Assembly (NCBI RefSeq): GCF_049808615.1
Contig: NZ_JBNCAN010000007.1
Location: forward strand, 1 to 64,000
DNA: 64,000 nt
From: Modicisalibacter sp049808615
GTDB taxonomy: Bacteria > Pseudomonadota > Gammaproteobacteria > Pseudomonadales > Halomonadaceae
Direction: 5' to 3'
Position 1 is the stretch's first letter, and every line of letters starts with the position of its first letter. Shown one piece after another: positions 9,615-18,748 of the stretch. Under the pieces are notes generated by a model. It did no database searches. It saw only the letters and a list, made by a program, of their open reading frames with translations, and was not told where the DNA came from. The position numbers and the translations under genes were made by a program.

Positions 9615-10778
9615 CTATGCCTTGCCAGGCCCTTGCCAGATTTGCAGACGACCTAACCAATCGAGATTGGTGCCGGCCTGACGCAGTTTCAGGGCCTGAG
9701 CATCCAGGTCATGCTGATGAGCGGCGTTGGGGACATAGAGCGAAATATCGACACGATTGTCCAGGTAATGGAGATCCAGAGCGATGCGCTGCTGCCACAG
9801 CGGCATATCACCCCAGGCTGCTTCCAGGGCGTTCTCGATATCGGCACGTAAGGGGGCGCCTGGCAATTGGTCGGGGCTGGCGAGTGCGGAGTCGTCCTGC
9901 GGATCGATATGAAATATCACGTCATATAGACGAGGGTGGGCGTGGCGCAGCTCGCGACTGACCTGATTGCCGATCTCGTGGGCCTCGGATACGGTCAGGC
10001 GGGGCGCGACCACCAGGTGGAAATCGAGCAGTACCTGGCCGGCCACGGTACGGGTACGCAATTGATGAACGCTGCGCACCCCCGGCACCTGTTGGGCCTG
10101 GAAGCGCATCTGGCGCTGCTCTTCCTCCGGCAGGGCAGTGTCGATCAGTTCCCGGGTCGAGTCCCACAGGAGTGAAGCGCCGATCTGACCGACCAAGAGC
10201 CCGACGGCGATGGCCGCCACCGCATCCAGCCATTGGATACCGAACTGAGCCCCCACCAGGCCGATCAGGACCACCACCGTTGACAAGGCGTCACTGCGCG
10301 AGTGCCAGGCGTTGGCCTTGAGCAGTTGTGAGTCGATGCGCTTGGCGACCCGGAGGGTATAGCGAAAGATCCATTCCTTGGTCACCAATGCGACCACCGC
10401 CAGTGCGATGGCCCAGGGACCGGGCGGTGCAATCGCTACATTTTCGAGCAGGCGGCTCAGGCTGGCCCAGGCGATACCACCAGCAACGAAGATCAGCACG
10501 CTGCCCAGCAGCAAAGTGCCCAGCGTCTCGATGCGTCCGTGGCCGTAAGGGTGATCGCTGTCCGGTGCTTGACGGCCATAGTGGGTGGCGACCACGACGA
10601 AGGCATCCGTGGCAACATCGGAAAAGGAGTGGATGCCGTCGGCTACGAGCGCGGCGGAGCCGACGGCGTACCCCACGATCATCTTGGCAAGACCGAGTGC
10701 GGTATCCAGAATCGCGCCGATCAGGGTGACCTTGTGGGCGGCGCGGGTATCGCTGTCGCGATTACGTTGAGCAGGCAT
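9615..10778 (-). CDS. Cation diffusion facilitator (FieF-like)
   Basis: Proton-coupled efflux of divalent metals (Zn2+, Fe2+, Mn2+ or Cd2+ in this family) across the inner membrane. 387 residues, longer than E. coli FieF (300). Six TM helices occupy ~15-215; the metal-site residues are in DGIHSFSDVATD (~47-58) and in a second HSRSDALSTVVV segment (~160). The C-terminal cytoplasmic ferredoxin-like domain is followed by an extra ~90 residues. It begins 3 bases after the acyltransferase stop, so it is the third gene of an rdgC-acyltransferase-CDF run. The metal cannot be read from sequence. Confidence 0.9.
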   Translation of the reverse strand: MPAQRNRDSDTRAAHKVTLIGAILDTALGLAKMIVGYAVGSAALVADGIHSFSDVATDAFVVVATHYGRQAPDSDHPYGHGRIETLGTLLLGSVLIFVAGGIAWASLSRLLENVAIAPPGPWAIALAVVALVTKEWIFRYTLRVAKRIDSQLLKANAWHSRSDALSTVVVLIGLVGAQFGIQWLDAVAAIAVGLLVGQIGASLLWDSTRELIDTALPEEEQRQMRFQAQQVPGVRSVHQLRTRTVAGQVLLDFHLVVAPRLTVSEAHEIGNQVSRELRHAHPRLYDVIFHIDPQDDSALASPDQLPGAPLRADIENALEAAWGDMPLWQQRIALDLHYLDNRVDISLYVPNAAHQHDLDAQALKLRQAGTNLDWLGRLQIWQGPGKA

Positions 10779-10781
10779 GGC

Positions 10782-11945
10782 CTATGTCTCGGGCAAGCGC
10801 CCGGCACGGTTGAGCGCCGGATTGGCATACTGCGCCAGCCACCAGTCGCGCAGGTGCCCGGGAACGCTTTCGAGCCGCGTGGTAAATCGCTCTCTATCGG
10901 CGCTGGTGACTTCGCTCATATCGATCAGATCCGGCGCCAGTCCACTGGCTTCCAGGGCCAGTTCGTGGCTGGGAAACAGATGATAACCGTCCAGTACCTG
11001 GCGAGTGATTTCCTCGGCAACCTGATCGGGCGTTTCGAAGTCGGCGTCCAGTACCTCGCCGAAATTGAGGTGAATACGCCCCTTGGCACCGGTGATGCCG
11101 GCGACGATGGAACGAATGTCCTCGAATTCGACTTTTTCGTAACGTCCTTCGGTATGCAGCGCATGCAGCTCTCGCGCTTTCTGCAGATCACAGGGGTCAT
11201 ACTCGTAGCTGATCGACACGGGCACCATACGCAGTTCGCGAATAGCGTCGGCGAAGCTGGCTTCCTTGTCGTGCTGGCGACGGGCCATGGTCAGCATCTT
11301 GATGATGGCTGGATCGGCGCGGTCGATGCCGTTCTTGGCGCGCCCCTCGCGCTGGGCCAGCCACACCGAATGATTGTCGACGCTGATCGAATGTCGGATA
11401 TAGCCGGACAGCGCTTGATAGGCGGTCAGCATGGCACGCTTGCCCTTGGCGCTGCGCGGCACGATAAAGCTTTTGTTAAGCCGCATCAGATCGGTGACAT
11501 ACGGCTTTTGCAGCAGGTTATCGCCGATGGCGATACGTACCGTATTGCGCCCGGCCTGATACAGCGCATAATTGACGAAGGCCGGGTCGAGCGTGATGTC
11601 GCGGTGATTGCCGATGAACAGATAGGCGGTATCTGAATCCAGTTTATCCAGTCCCGTCACCTCGAACCCATCGGTAGTGGTCGCCAGCATGCGCCGCATG
11701 TAGTAGGCGATGTGATCCTGAAGTTTGCCGACACTGTCCACGCCCCGCATCTGCCGCTTCACTGCGATGCCCGCCAGCGCGCGGGCAAGCCAGGGCGCGT
11801 ATTGCGCTAACCGCGGAAGTCGATAGCGAGTGATGGCGTCCAGAAATTCAGGGTTGTGCGCCAGGCGCGCCAACACGTCGGCCACCTCGTCATCGTGATA
11901 GGGCCGAATGTTCTCGTAAAGATCTTGAGTCGCTTGTTGTGTCAT
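10782..11945 (-). CDS. PlsC-clan glycerolipid acyltransferase, divergent
   Basis: 387-residue member of the glycerol-phosphate acyltransferase clan, probably acylating a lysophospholipid or related lipid at the inner membrane. The first motif is seen as FIGNHRDITLD (~102-112): there are five residues between His and the last Asp, not the usual four of NHX4D. A later REGRAKNG segment stands where PEGTRS is usual. No strong TM segment is seen. It overlaps the rdgC stop by ATGA, so translation is probably coupled. Substrate unknown; the family seems distinct from PlsB and PlsC. Confidence 0.75.
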   Translation of the reverse strand: MTQQATQDLYENIRPYHDDEVADVLARLAHNPEFLDAITRYRLPRLAQYAPWLARALAGIAVKRQMRGVDSVGKLQDHIAYYMRRMLATTTDGFEVTGLDKLDSDTAYLFIGNHRDITLDPAFVNYALYQAGRNTVRIAIGDNLLQKPYVTDLMRLNKSFIVPRSAKGKRAMLTAYQALSGYIRHSISVDNHSVWLAQREGRAKNGIDRADPAIIKMLTMARRQHDKEASFADAIRELRMVPVSISYEYDPCDLQKARELHALHTEGRYEKVEFEDIRSIVAGITGAKGRIHLNFGEVLDADFETPDQVAEEITRQVLDGYHLFPSHELALEASGLAPDLIDMSEVTSADRERFTTRLESVPGHLRDWWLAQYANPALNRAGRLPET

Positions 11946-12871
11946 GGTGTCGGTGCAGTGGAGACGGCTTCGCCTCCCAGCCAGTCGATGAGTTGTTCTA
12001 TGGCATCCGCCAGGACCTTGGTCATCAGTGCGAAATCGGTCTCCAGACGCAGTACTGCATCGCCGCCATCGTCGGTCTGACTGGCCTCATCGAGTAGCGT
12101 ATCAGCGAAACGCAATGACTTTAATGCCAAGTCGTCGCTGAGTATCATGGACATAGATTCATTGATGGTAAAGGCTAGGCGCGTGGCTTGTCGTCCAGCG
12201 TCCAACGCGGTTTGTATCTCGTCGCAATCGAGATCCATTTGACGTCCGCGCAGTACGCTCTCATCGCCGCTGAGGGCCTTGAGTTCGACCTGATCGCCCA
12301 GTGTCAGGGCTTCAGGGCGTTTGGAGCGGTCGCCAAGCCATTCGGTCATCGCACGGATAGGCGTAGTGCGGGTCGCCAGTGGCGTTACCTTGAGACTGCC
12401 CAGTGTCTGGCGCAATAGGTCGAGAATATCCTCGGCACGCTTGCGACTCGAGGCATTGATACCTATCAGGTTGCGCTGGGTGTCCCACCATAGATCGAAG
12501 CGCTGCGTGCGCACGAAGGCTCGCGGTAGGAATTCTTCGTAGATCTGTTCCTTCAGCGCCTGTTTTTCCTGACGACGAAGAGGTCGGCCTTCCGCGGTTT
12601 CGATATCCGCGGCACGGCTCTCGACTTCTTCCTTGACGACCGAGCTGGGTAGGAGGCGCTCTTGACGCAGGGCAGACAGCAGTCGGTGGCCCTGAATTTC
12701 ATGTAAGCGCTGCTCACTGCTGCGCCCAGCAGGGGGGCTCCAGCCTAGGCGCCGGGCTTCGGCACCCCCTAGGGGACGAAACGCCTGCTCGTCCAGGGCC
12801 ACGATCAGGTCGTCGTTGTTCAGCGTCGGAGCATCATGAACGCGGTAAAGATGTAAGTGCTTGAACCACAT
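11942..12871 (-). CDS. rdgC: Recombination-associated protein RdgC
   Basis: Ring-shaped nucleoid DNA-binding protein that limits RecA action and helps replication forks. 309 residues, close to the family length of ~300. The start is set at the ATG giving MWFKHLHLYRV, the characteristic RdgC N-terminus; the frame stays open 54 codons further upstream without family similarity. A weak AAGG site precedes this ATG. First gene of the rdgC-acyltransferase-CDF run, divergent from the thioesterase gene. Confidence 0.93.
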   Translation of the reverse strand: MWFKHLHLYRVHDAPTLNNDDLIVALDEQAFRPLGGAEARRLGWSPPAGRSSEQRLHEIQGHRLLSALRQERLLPSSVVKEEVESRAADIETAEGRPLRRQEKQALKEQIYEEFLPRAFVRTQRFDLWWDTQRNLIGINASSRKRAEDILDLLRQTLGSLKVTPLATRTTPIRAMTEWLGDRSKRPEALTLGDQVELKALSGDESVLRGRQMDLDCDEIQTALDAGRQATRLAFTINESMSMILSDDLALKSLRFADTLLDEASQTDDGGDAVLRLETDFALMTKVLADAIEQLIDWLGGEAVSTAPTP

Positions 12872-13083
12872 GGTATCGCCTTGGGTAAAAGGGGACATAT
12901 TATGGCCAATACCCCAAGCGGGTACCAGTATCGAATAGAAGGAACAAAAGGCAGGTGTTAACCGTTTTGCATATTTCAGAGGATAGCGAAGCGCCTTACT
13001 GAACAATAAAGGTGCTTGGCTTGCATAATACATTAGAAAATACAGTTATAACTAATTGAAACTTTTCAACAGGAAGTAGCAGC

Positions 13084-13503
13084 ATGGATCATCGTATCGC
13101 CCGTTCCACCGTGCGTGTGCGCGGTTTTCATCTTGATGGTTATGCTCACGTCAATAATGCGCGCTATCTCGAGTTTTTCGAGGAGGGGCGCTGGGCTTAT
13201 TTCGAGCAGCAATTCGATCTGGCGGCACTTTTCAATGAAGGCCTGGCTGTGGTCACCGTCAATCTGAACATCAATTATCGTCGTGCGGCGGTCATTCACG
13301 ACGAATTGGAAATATTGAGTTCGCTATCGCGCATCAACCAGCGCAATGCTGTCATGCATCAGGTGATCAATCGTGTCAGCGACGGCAAGCGAATCGCCGA
13401 CGCGGATTTTACTTTCGTCGTGCTCGATACCCGTACCGGACGTTCGATACGCATCGAGGAAAAACTGAGAAACGTACTCGAGCCCCTGGTGCTGGAATGT
13501 TAA
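13084..13503 (+). CDS. Hot-dog acyl-CoA thioesterase (FadM/YbgC type)
   Basis: 139-residue 4HBT-family thioesterase, hydrolysing acyl-CoA (or acyl-ACP) thioesters in the cytoplasm. The active-site segment is HLDGYAHVNNARYLEFFEE (~16-34), with the Asp and HVNNxRY pattern of the family. An AGGAAG site precedes the ATG. It stands alone, divergent from rdgC and 221 bases before gyrA. Which acyl chain it prefers is not visible; FadM is the nearer guess. Confidence 0.82.
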   Translation: MDHRIARSTVRVRGFHLDGYAHVNNARYLEFFEEGRWAYFEQQFDLAALFNEGLAVVTVNLNINYRRAAVIHDELEILSSLSRINQRNAVMHQVINRVSDGKRIADADFTFVVLDTRTGRSIRIEEKLRNVLEPLVLEC

Positions 13504-13574
13504 GGGAGAAGATACTGGCGGCAGGATTCCTACGCTGCCTAAACGAGTCCTGCAATGGTACAATTCGTCATCGT

Positions 13575-13659
13575 GTCGCCCCGTTGGGCGACCCTTGAGC
13601 CGTGCCCTGTTTTGCTACAAGAGCTTTTCGCTACACGAGCTCGGTAGCGTGAACAGGGC
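13575..13659 (+). promoter_or_regulatory. Structured leader upstream of gyrA
   Basis: Two hairpins lie in the 221-base gap before gyrA. One is a perfect stem GTCGCCC/GGGCGAC (13575-13592). The other is a longer imperfect stem-loop, GCCCTGTT/AACAGGGC (13604-13611 with 13652-13659), enclosing GCTAC/GTAGC. The first could terminate the thioesterase transcript, though no T-run follows. The second would fold in the gyrA leader if transcription starts upstream. Role unknown. Confidence 0.4.
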
Positions 13660-13724
13660 GCGGTTCATCGATTGCTGTCTCACGCCAGCGCTTATCAGTT
13701 GTAGTGCAAAGGATTCGACGACCC

Positions 13725-16481
13725 ATGGGTGACACCGCCAGAGAAATTCTACCCGTCAACATCGAGGACGAGCTAAGACAGTCGTATCTTGATTATGCCA
13801 TGAGCGTAATCATCGGTCGCGCGCTGCCAGACGTGCGCGACGGCTTGAAGCCGGTGCATCGCCGGGTGTTGTTTGCCATGCATGAATTGGGCAACGACTG
13901 GAACAAGGCCTACAAGAAATCCGCGCGTATCGTCGGCGACGTTATCGGTAAGTATCACCCGCATGGGGATAGCGCGGTCTACGATACCATCGTGCGCATG
14001 GCTCAGGACTTCTCGATGCGCTATGTGCTGGTCGACGGCCAGGGCAACTTCGGTTCCATCGACGGCGATAACGCTGCGGCGATGCGTTACACCGAAATAC
14101 GCATGGCGCGGTTGGCCCATGAACTGTTGGCGGATCTGGAAAAGGATACCGTCGACTGGGTCGACAACTACGACGGTACCGAGCGCATTCCCGACGTATT
14201 GCCGACCAAGCTGCCCAACCTGCTGATCAATGGCTCTTCCGGGATCGCCGTGGGCATGGCGACCAATATCCCGCCGCATAACATGGTCGAAGTCATCAAC
14301 GGCTGCCTGGCCTTGATCGATGACTATACCCTGACCATCGACGATTTGATGGAGTATATCCCGGGCCCCGACTTTCCTACCGCCGGTATCATCAATGGCA
14401 AGGCCGGTATCCTCGAGGCGTATCGTACCGGCAGGGGACGTATCTACGTCCGCGCGCAGCACACCATCGAGCATCACGAGAAGTCCGGGCGCGACCACAT
14501 CATCATCTCCGAGTTGCCGTATCAGGTGAACAAGGCGCGTCTGATCGAAAAGATCGCCGAACTGGTCAAGGAAAAGCGTGTCGAGGGCATCGCCGAATTG
14601 CGCGACGAGTCGGACAAGGAAGGCCTTCGAGTGGTGATCGAGGTCAAGCGCGGTGAGTCCGGTGAGGTGGTGGTCAACAATCTGTTCGCCCATACACAAC
14701 TGCAGACCGTGTTCGGTATCAATATGGTAGCGCTGGACAACGGTCAGCCCAAGACGATGAATCTCAAGGAGGTCCTCGAGGCCTTCGTGCGTCATCGTCG
14801 CGAGGTGGTCACCCGGCGCACGCTTTACGAGCTCAGGAAGGCGCGGGAGCGAGGCCATATCCTGGAAGGTCTGGCGGTCGCGATTTCCAACATCGACGAG
14901 GTGATCGAGCTGATCAAGGCCTCGCCGAGTGCCGCGGAAGCCAAGGAGCGACTGTTGGATCGTACCTGGCAGCCGGGGCAGGTGACCGACATGCTCGACC
15001 GCGCCGGCGCCACGTCCTGCAAGCCGGAGGATCTCGAGGAAGGCTTTGGTCTTTCTGAAAATCGTGGCGAATATCGGCTGTCGCCGGCGCAGGCCCAGGC
15101 GATCCTCGAGCTGCGCCTGCACCGCTTGACCGGTCTCGAGACCGAGAAGCTGCTCAACGAATATCTGGGCATTCTCGAGAAGATCGCCGAGCTGAGTGAG
15201 ATTCTGGCTTCGGCGGATCGCCTGCTCGAGGTCATTCGAGAAGAGTTGATCGCCATTCGCGATCAGTATGGCGATGCGCGCAAGACCGAGATCCAGATCA
15301 GCCGCCTTGATCTGACCATCGAGGACCTGATCAATGAAGAGGATATGGTGGTCACCATTTCGCGTAGCGGCTACGCCAAGACTCAGCCGATCACCGATTA
15401 TCAGGCTCAGCGGCGCGGCGGACGTGGCAAATCGGCGACCAGCATGAAGGATGAGGATGTCATCGAGCATCTGCTGGTGGCCTCGACCCACGACACCGTG
15501 CTGCTGTTTTCCAACAAGGGCAAGGTCTACTGGCTCAAGGTCTACGAGATTCCTGCGGCCAGTCGCGGTTCCCGCGGTAAGCCCCTGGTCAATCTGTTGC
15601 CGTTGGACGATGACGAGGCGATCAATGCCATGCTGCCGGTGCGCGAATATCGCGAAGACAGCTTCATCTTCTTTGCCACCGCCAAGGGCACCGTCAAACG
15701 TACCACCCTGGATCAGTTCTCGCGGCCGCGTAGCGTGGGCCTGATTGCCATCGATCTGGATGAAGACGATCGTCTGGTGGGTGCCGCCATTACCTCGGGT
15801 AGCGATCACGCCATGCTGCTGTCTTCCAATGGCAAAGCGATCCGTTTCGAGGAAACCAACGTGCGCGCCATGGGGCGTACTGCTCGAGGGGTGCGTGGCA
15901 TGCGCCTCGCCGAAGGTGCCGAAGTCATTAGTCTGATCATCCCGCAGTCGACTCAGATCGACAGCGAGGCGGATGTCGAGCTTGACGATGAGCAGACTCC
16001 AGGAAGCACAGGCGCCAATGGCAATGACGATCAGATCTATATTCTGACCGCCTCCGAGAAGGGGTATGGCAAGCGTACGCGTCTCGAGGAATTCCCGCTG
16101 CGTGGCCGTGGTGGCCAAGGGGTCATCGCCATGCAGACCAGTAGTCGCAACGGGGCGCTGGTGGCGGCCATGCAGGTGGCGACCAGTGACGAAATGATGC
16201 TGATCACCGATCGCGGTACCCTGGTGCGCACCCGCGTCGAGGAAGTCTCGACCACCTCGCGCAATACGCAGGGTGTCATGCTCATTCGTCTTGGCGATGG
16301 TGAGTCCCTGGTCAAGACGGTGCGGGTCGATGAGCCGGAGGAGGAGCCCTCAGCGGCAGCGAATGGAGAGCCCTCAGTGGGGGAAGAGCCCGTGCTGGAT
16401 GAGGGCGCCGAGCAATCCGACGACAGCGCATCAGCGAAGGATGGGCCGCATATTCCAGATACGCCGGATTCTCAGGAATGA
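13725..16481 (+). CDS. gyrA: DNA gyrase subunit A
   Basis: Breaks and rejoins DNA in the A2B2 gyrase that introduces negative supercoils. 918 residues. The start is at the ATG giving MGDTAREILPVNIEDEL, 11 bases after AAAGGA; a GTG seven codons upstream is less likely. The catalytic Tyr is residue 122 (AAMRYTEIR). The quinolone-resistance region reads HPHGDSAVYDTIVRM with wild-type Ser83 and Asp87. The GyrA box QRRGGRGK marks the start of the C-terminal wrapping domain, which ends in an acidic tail. A strong terminator follows. Confidence 0.98.
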   Translation: MGDTAREILPVNIEDELRQSYLDYAMSVIIGRALPDVRDGLKPVHRRVLFAMHELGNDWNKAYKKSARIVGDVIGKYHPHGDSAVYDTIVRMAQDFSMRYVLVDGQGNFGSIDGDNAAAMRYTEIRMARLAHELLADLEKDTVDWVDNYDGTERIPDVLPTKLPNLLINGSSGIAVGMATNIPPHNMVEVINGCLALIDDYTLTIDDLMEYIPGPDFPTAGIINGKAGILEAYRTGRGRIYVRAQHTIEHHEKSGRDHIIISELPYQVNKARLIEKIAELVKEKRVEGIAELRDESDKEGLRVVIEVKRGESGEVVVNNLFAHTQLQTVFGINMVALDNGQPKTMNLKEVLEAFVRHRREVVTRRTLYELRKARERGHILEGLAVAISNIDEVIELIKASPSAAEAKERLLDRTWQPGQVTDMLDRAGATSCKPEDLEEGFGLSENRGEYRLSPAQAQAILELRLHRLTGLETEKLLNEYLGILEKIAELSEILASADRLLEVIREELIAIRDQYGDARKTEIQISRLDLTIEDLINEEDMVVTISRSGYAKTQPITDYQAQRRGGRGKSATSMKDEDVIEHLLVASTHDTVLLFSNKGKVYWLKVYEIPAASRGSRGKPLVNLLPLDDDEAINAMLPVREYREDSFIFFATAKGTVKRTTLDQFSRPRSVGLIAIDLDEDDRLVGAAITSGSDHAMLLSSNGKAIRFEETNVRAMGRTARGVRGMRLAEGAEVISLIIPQSTQIDSEADVELDDEQTPGSTGANGNDDQIYILTASEKGYGKRTRLEEFPLRGRGGQGVIAMQTSSRNGALVAAMQVATSDEMMLITDRGTLVRTRVEEVSTTSRNTQGVMLIRLGDGESLVKTVRVDEPEEEPSAAANGEPSVGEEPVLDEGAEQSDDSASAKDGPHIPDTPDSQE

Positions 16482-16487
16482 GCCATC

Positions 16488-16519
16488 GCGACCGCCCTGG
16501 ATCGGCGGTCGCTTTTTTT
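16488..16519 (+). terminator. Intrinsic terminator of gyrA
   Basis: Perfect 9-bp stem GCGACCGCC/GGCGGTCGC with a 7-base loop, followed by seven T. It lies directly after the gyrA stop and before serC. Confidence 0.92.
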
Positions 16520-16545
16520 CGTCCCCTGTCCGAGATGTACTGCCA

Positions 16546-17628
16546 ATGACACGCAAGTATAATTTTTGTGCCGGTCCTGCCGCTTTGCCCACGCCGGTGC
16601 TGGAGCGCGCCCGGGAAGAGTTGCTCGATTATGAGGGTCGCGGGCTCTCGGTGATGGAAATGAGCCATCGCAGCCCCGAGTTCGTAACCATTGCCGAGAA
16701 TGCCGAGGCCAACTTCCGTGCGTTGCTCCAGGTGCCGGATAATTACAGGGTGCTGTTCCTGCAGGGTGGGGCCTCTACGCAATTTGCCATGCTGCCTTAT
16801 AACCTGCTGGGCAACGGCGGCACGCCCAACTATTTGTATACCGGCATCTGGGGCAAGAAGGCCATCGCCGAGGCCAGGCATCTAGGGGGCGCGCATGTGG
16901 CGGCGTCCAGTGAAGCCAATGGTCTGACTGCCGTTCCCCGGCCCGAGGATATTCAGCTCTCGGATGATGCGGCCTATCTCCACTACACCGACAACGAGAC
17001 CATCGGCGGCCTGGCCTTCGATTACATCCCCAGGAGTGATGTGCCGCTGTGCTGCGACATGTCCTCGTCGATCCTTTCGAGACCGCTGGACGTCTCCCGT
17101 TTCGGGGTGATCTATGCCGGGGCGCAGAAGAATATAGGGCCGGCGGGGTTGACGCTGGTCATCGTTCGCGACGATCTACTCGACCGAGCCAAGCCCGAGA
17201 CGCCGACCATGTTCAATTACCGGGTCATGGCCGAGAATGGCTCCATGTACAACACCCCGCCCACCTACGCCTGGTATCTGGCGGGGCTGGTGTTCGACTG
17301 GTTGAAAAACGATGTCGGTGGGGTTGAGGCGATCGAGGTCATCAATGCGCGCAAGGCGGCACGATTGTACGATGCTATTGATGCAAGCGGCTTCTATAGC
17401 AGTCCCATTGCGCCGATCAATCGTTCGCGCATGAACGTGCCTTTCGTGCTGGCGGATGAGTCTCTCAACACGGTTTTTCTCGAAGAAGCTGAAGCGGCGG
17501 GTCTGCTCAACCTCAAGGGGCATCGCAGTGTCGGTGGGATGCGGGCCAGTCTTTACAATGCCGTGAGCGAAGCGGCGGTGGAAGCGCTGGTGGGTTTTAT
17601 GAGCGATTTTGAAAAACGCCATGGCTAA
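16546..17628 (+). CDS. serC: Phosphoserine aminotransferase
   Basis: PLP enzyme converting 3-phosphohydroxypyruvate to phosphoserine (and the matching step in pyridoxal phosphate synthesis). 360 residues, the usual length. It starts at the ATG giving MTRKYNFCAGPAALP, the standard SerC N-terminus; the frame extends upstream into gyrA but that part has no meaning. The PLP lysine lies in YAGAQKNIGPAG (~190-200). It is followed closely by pheA, opening the serC-pheA-tyrA/aroA-cmk-rpsA block known from pseudomonads. Confidence 0.97.
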   Translation: MTRKYNFCAGPAALPTPVLERAREELLDYEGRGLSVMEMSHRSPEFVTIAENAEANFRALLQVPDNYRVLFLQGGASTQFAMLPYNLLGNGGTPNYLYTGIWGKKAIAEARHLGGAHVAASSEANGLTAVPRPEDIQLSDDAAYLHYTDNETIGGLAFDYIPRSDVPLCCDMSSSILSRPLDVSRFGVIYAGAQKNIGPAGLTLVIVRDDLLDRAKPETPTMFNYRVMAENGSMYNTPPTYAWYLAGLVFDWLKNDVGGVEAIEVINARKAARLYDAIDASGFYSSPIAPINRSRMNVPFVLADESLNTVFLEEAEAAGLLNLKGHRSVGGMRASLYNAVSEAAVEALVGFMSDFEKRHG

Positions 17629-17655
17629 TCCATGGCCAAGAAAGGAGTAGGGGGT

Positions 17656-18747
17656 ATGAGCGAGTCCCCAATCGACCTCGATGAATTGCGCGAGCGTATC
17701 GATCAGATCGATGGCGAGATTCTGCGTCTGATCAGTGAGCGGGCGAGCTGTGCCCAGCAGGTCGCCCAGGTCAAGAGTGCCTCCGATCCTGGCGCGAGCT
17801 TCTATCGACCGGAGCGAGAAGCTCAGGTGCTGCGCCGTATCATGGCGCTCAACAGCGGACCGCTGGACTCCGAAGAGATGGCCCGGTTGTTCCGGGAAAT
17901 CATGTCCGCCTGTCTAGCGCTGGAACAGCCGGTCAAGGTCGCCTACCTCGGGCCGGAAGGCACCTTTACCCAGCAGGCGACCCTCAAGCATTTTGGTGAC
18001 AGCGCCAAGAGCCTGCCCATGGCGGCGATCGATGAAGTATTCCGGGAGGTCGAGGCCGGCGCTGCCCATTACGGCGTAGTACCGGTGGAAAACTCCACCG
18101 AAGGGGTGATCAACCATACGCTGGATTCCTTCATGGACTCTTCGATGCGTATCTGTGGTGAGGTGGTGCTGCGCATTCACCACCATTTACTGGTCGCCGG
18201 TACCACGCGCCGGGACAAGATCTCGCGCATCTACTCACACCCCCAGTCCTTTGCCCAGTGTCGCAAGTGGCTGGATGCACATTATCCTCAGGCTGAACGA
18301 GTGCCGGTCTCGTCCAATGCCGAAGCCGCACGACTGGTCAAGACCGAGTGGCATAGCGCCGCCATCGCCGGTGACATGGCGGGTAAGCTCTACGGGCTTG
18401 AAAGAATTGCCGAGAAGATCGAGGATCGCCCGGATAATTCCACGCGTTTTCTGATCATCGGCAACCAGGATGTTCCTTTGTCCGGCGATGACAAGACGTC
18501 ACTGGTGGTAGCGATGCGCAACCAGCCCGGCGCACTGCACGATCTGCTCGAACCCTTCCATCGCCACCAGATCGACCTGACCCGTCTGGAAACCCGGCCG
18601 TCACGTTCCGGTGTGTGGAACTACGTGTTCTTCATCGATTTGAAAGGGCATCGCGACCAGCCGGAAGTAGCAGCGGTACTGGAGGAAATACGCTTGCGTG
18701 CTGCCGAAGTGAAGGTGCTGGGATCTTATCCCCAGGGTGTGCTCTAG
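17656..18747 (+). CDS. pheA: Chorismate mutase / prephenate dehydratase (P-protein)
   Basis: Bifunctional enzyme making phenylpyruvate from chorismate. 363 residues from the ATG giving MSESPIDLDELR, which has AAAGGAG 8 bases upstream; an ATG eight codons earlier lacks a good site. Chorismate mutase helix bundle ~1-90, prephenate dehydratase ~95-275 (VVPVENSTEG), ACT regulatory domain ~280-363 with LETRPSRSG, the usual phenylalanine feedback site. The stop is one base before the tyrA-aroA ATG. Confidence 0.96.
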   Translation: MSESPIDLDELRERIDQIDGEILRLISERASCAQQVAQVKSASDPGASFYRPEREAQVLRRIMALNSGPLDSEEMARLFREIMSACLALEQPVKVAYLGPEGTFTQQATLKHFGDSAKSLPMAAIDEVFREVEAGAAHYGVVPVENSTEGVINHTLDSFMDSSMRICGEVVLRIHHHLLVAGTTRRDKISRIYSHPQSFAQCRKWLDAHYPQAERVPVSSNAEAARLVKTEWHSAAIAGDMAGKLYGLERIAEKIEDRPDNSTRFLIIGNQDVPLSGDDKTSLVVAMRNQPGALHDLLEPFHRHQIDLTRLETRPSRSGVWNYVFFIDLKGHRDQPEVAAVLEEIRLRAAEVKVLGSYPQGVL

Positions 18748-18748
18748 C

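Noticed and set aside
12872..13033. Longer RdgC start
   Set aside because: The 54 extra codons have no family similarity; MWFK at 12871 is the standard RdgC beginning.
13773..16118. 781-codon open frame antisense to gyrA
   Set aside because: It lies wholly within gyrA on the other strand, has no family resemblance and no ribosome site. Long antisense frames are common opposite GC-rich genes.
16273..16545. Extended N-terminus for SerC overlapping gyrA
   Set aside because: The extra 91 codons run through the end of gyrA and its terminator and are not SerC-like; the ATG at 16546 gives the known N-terminus.
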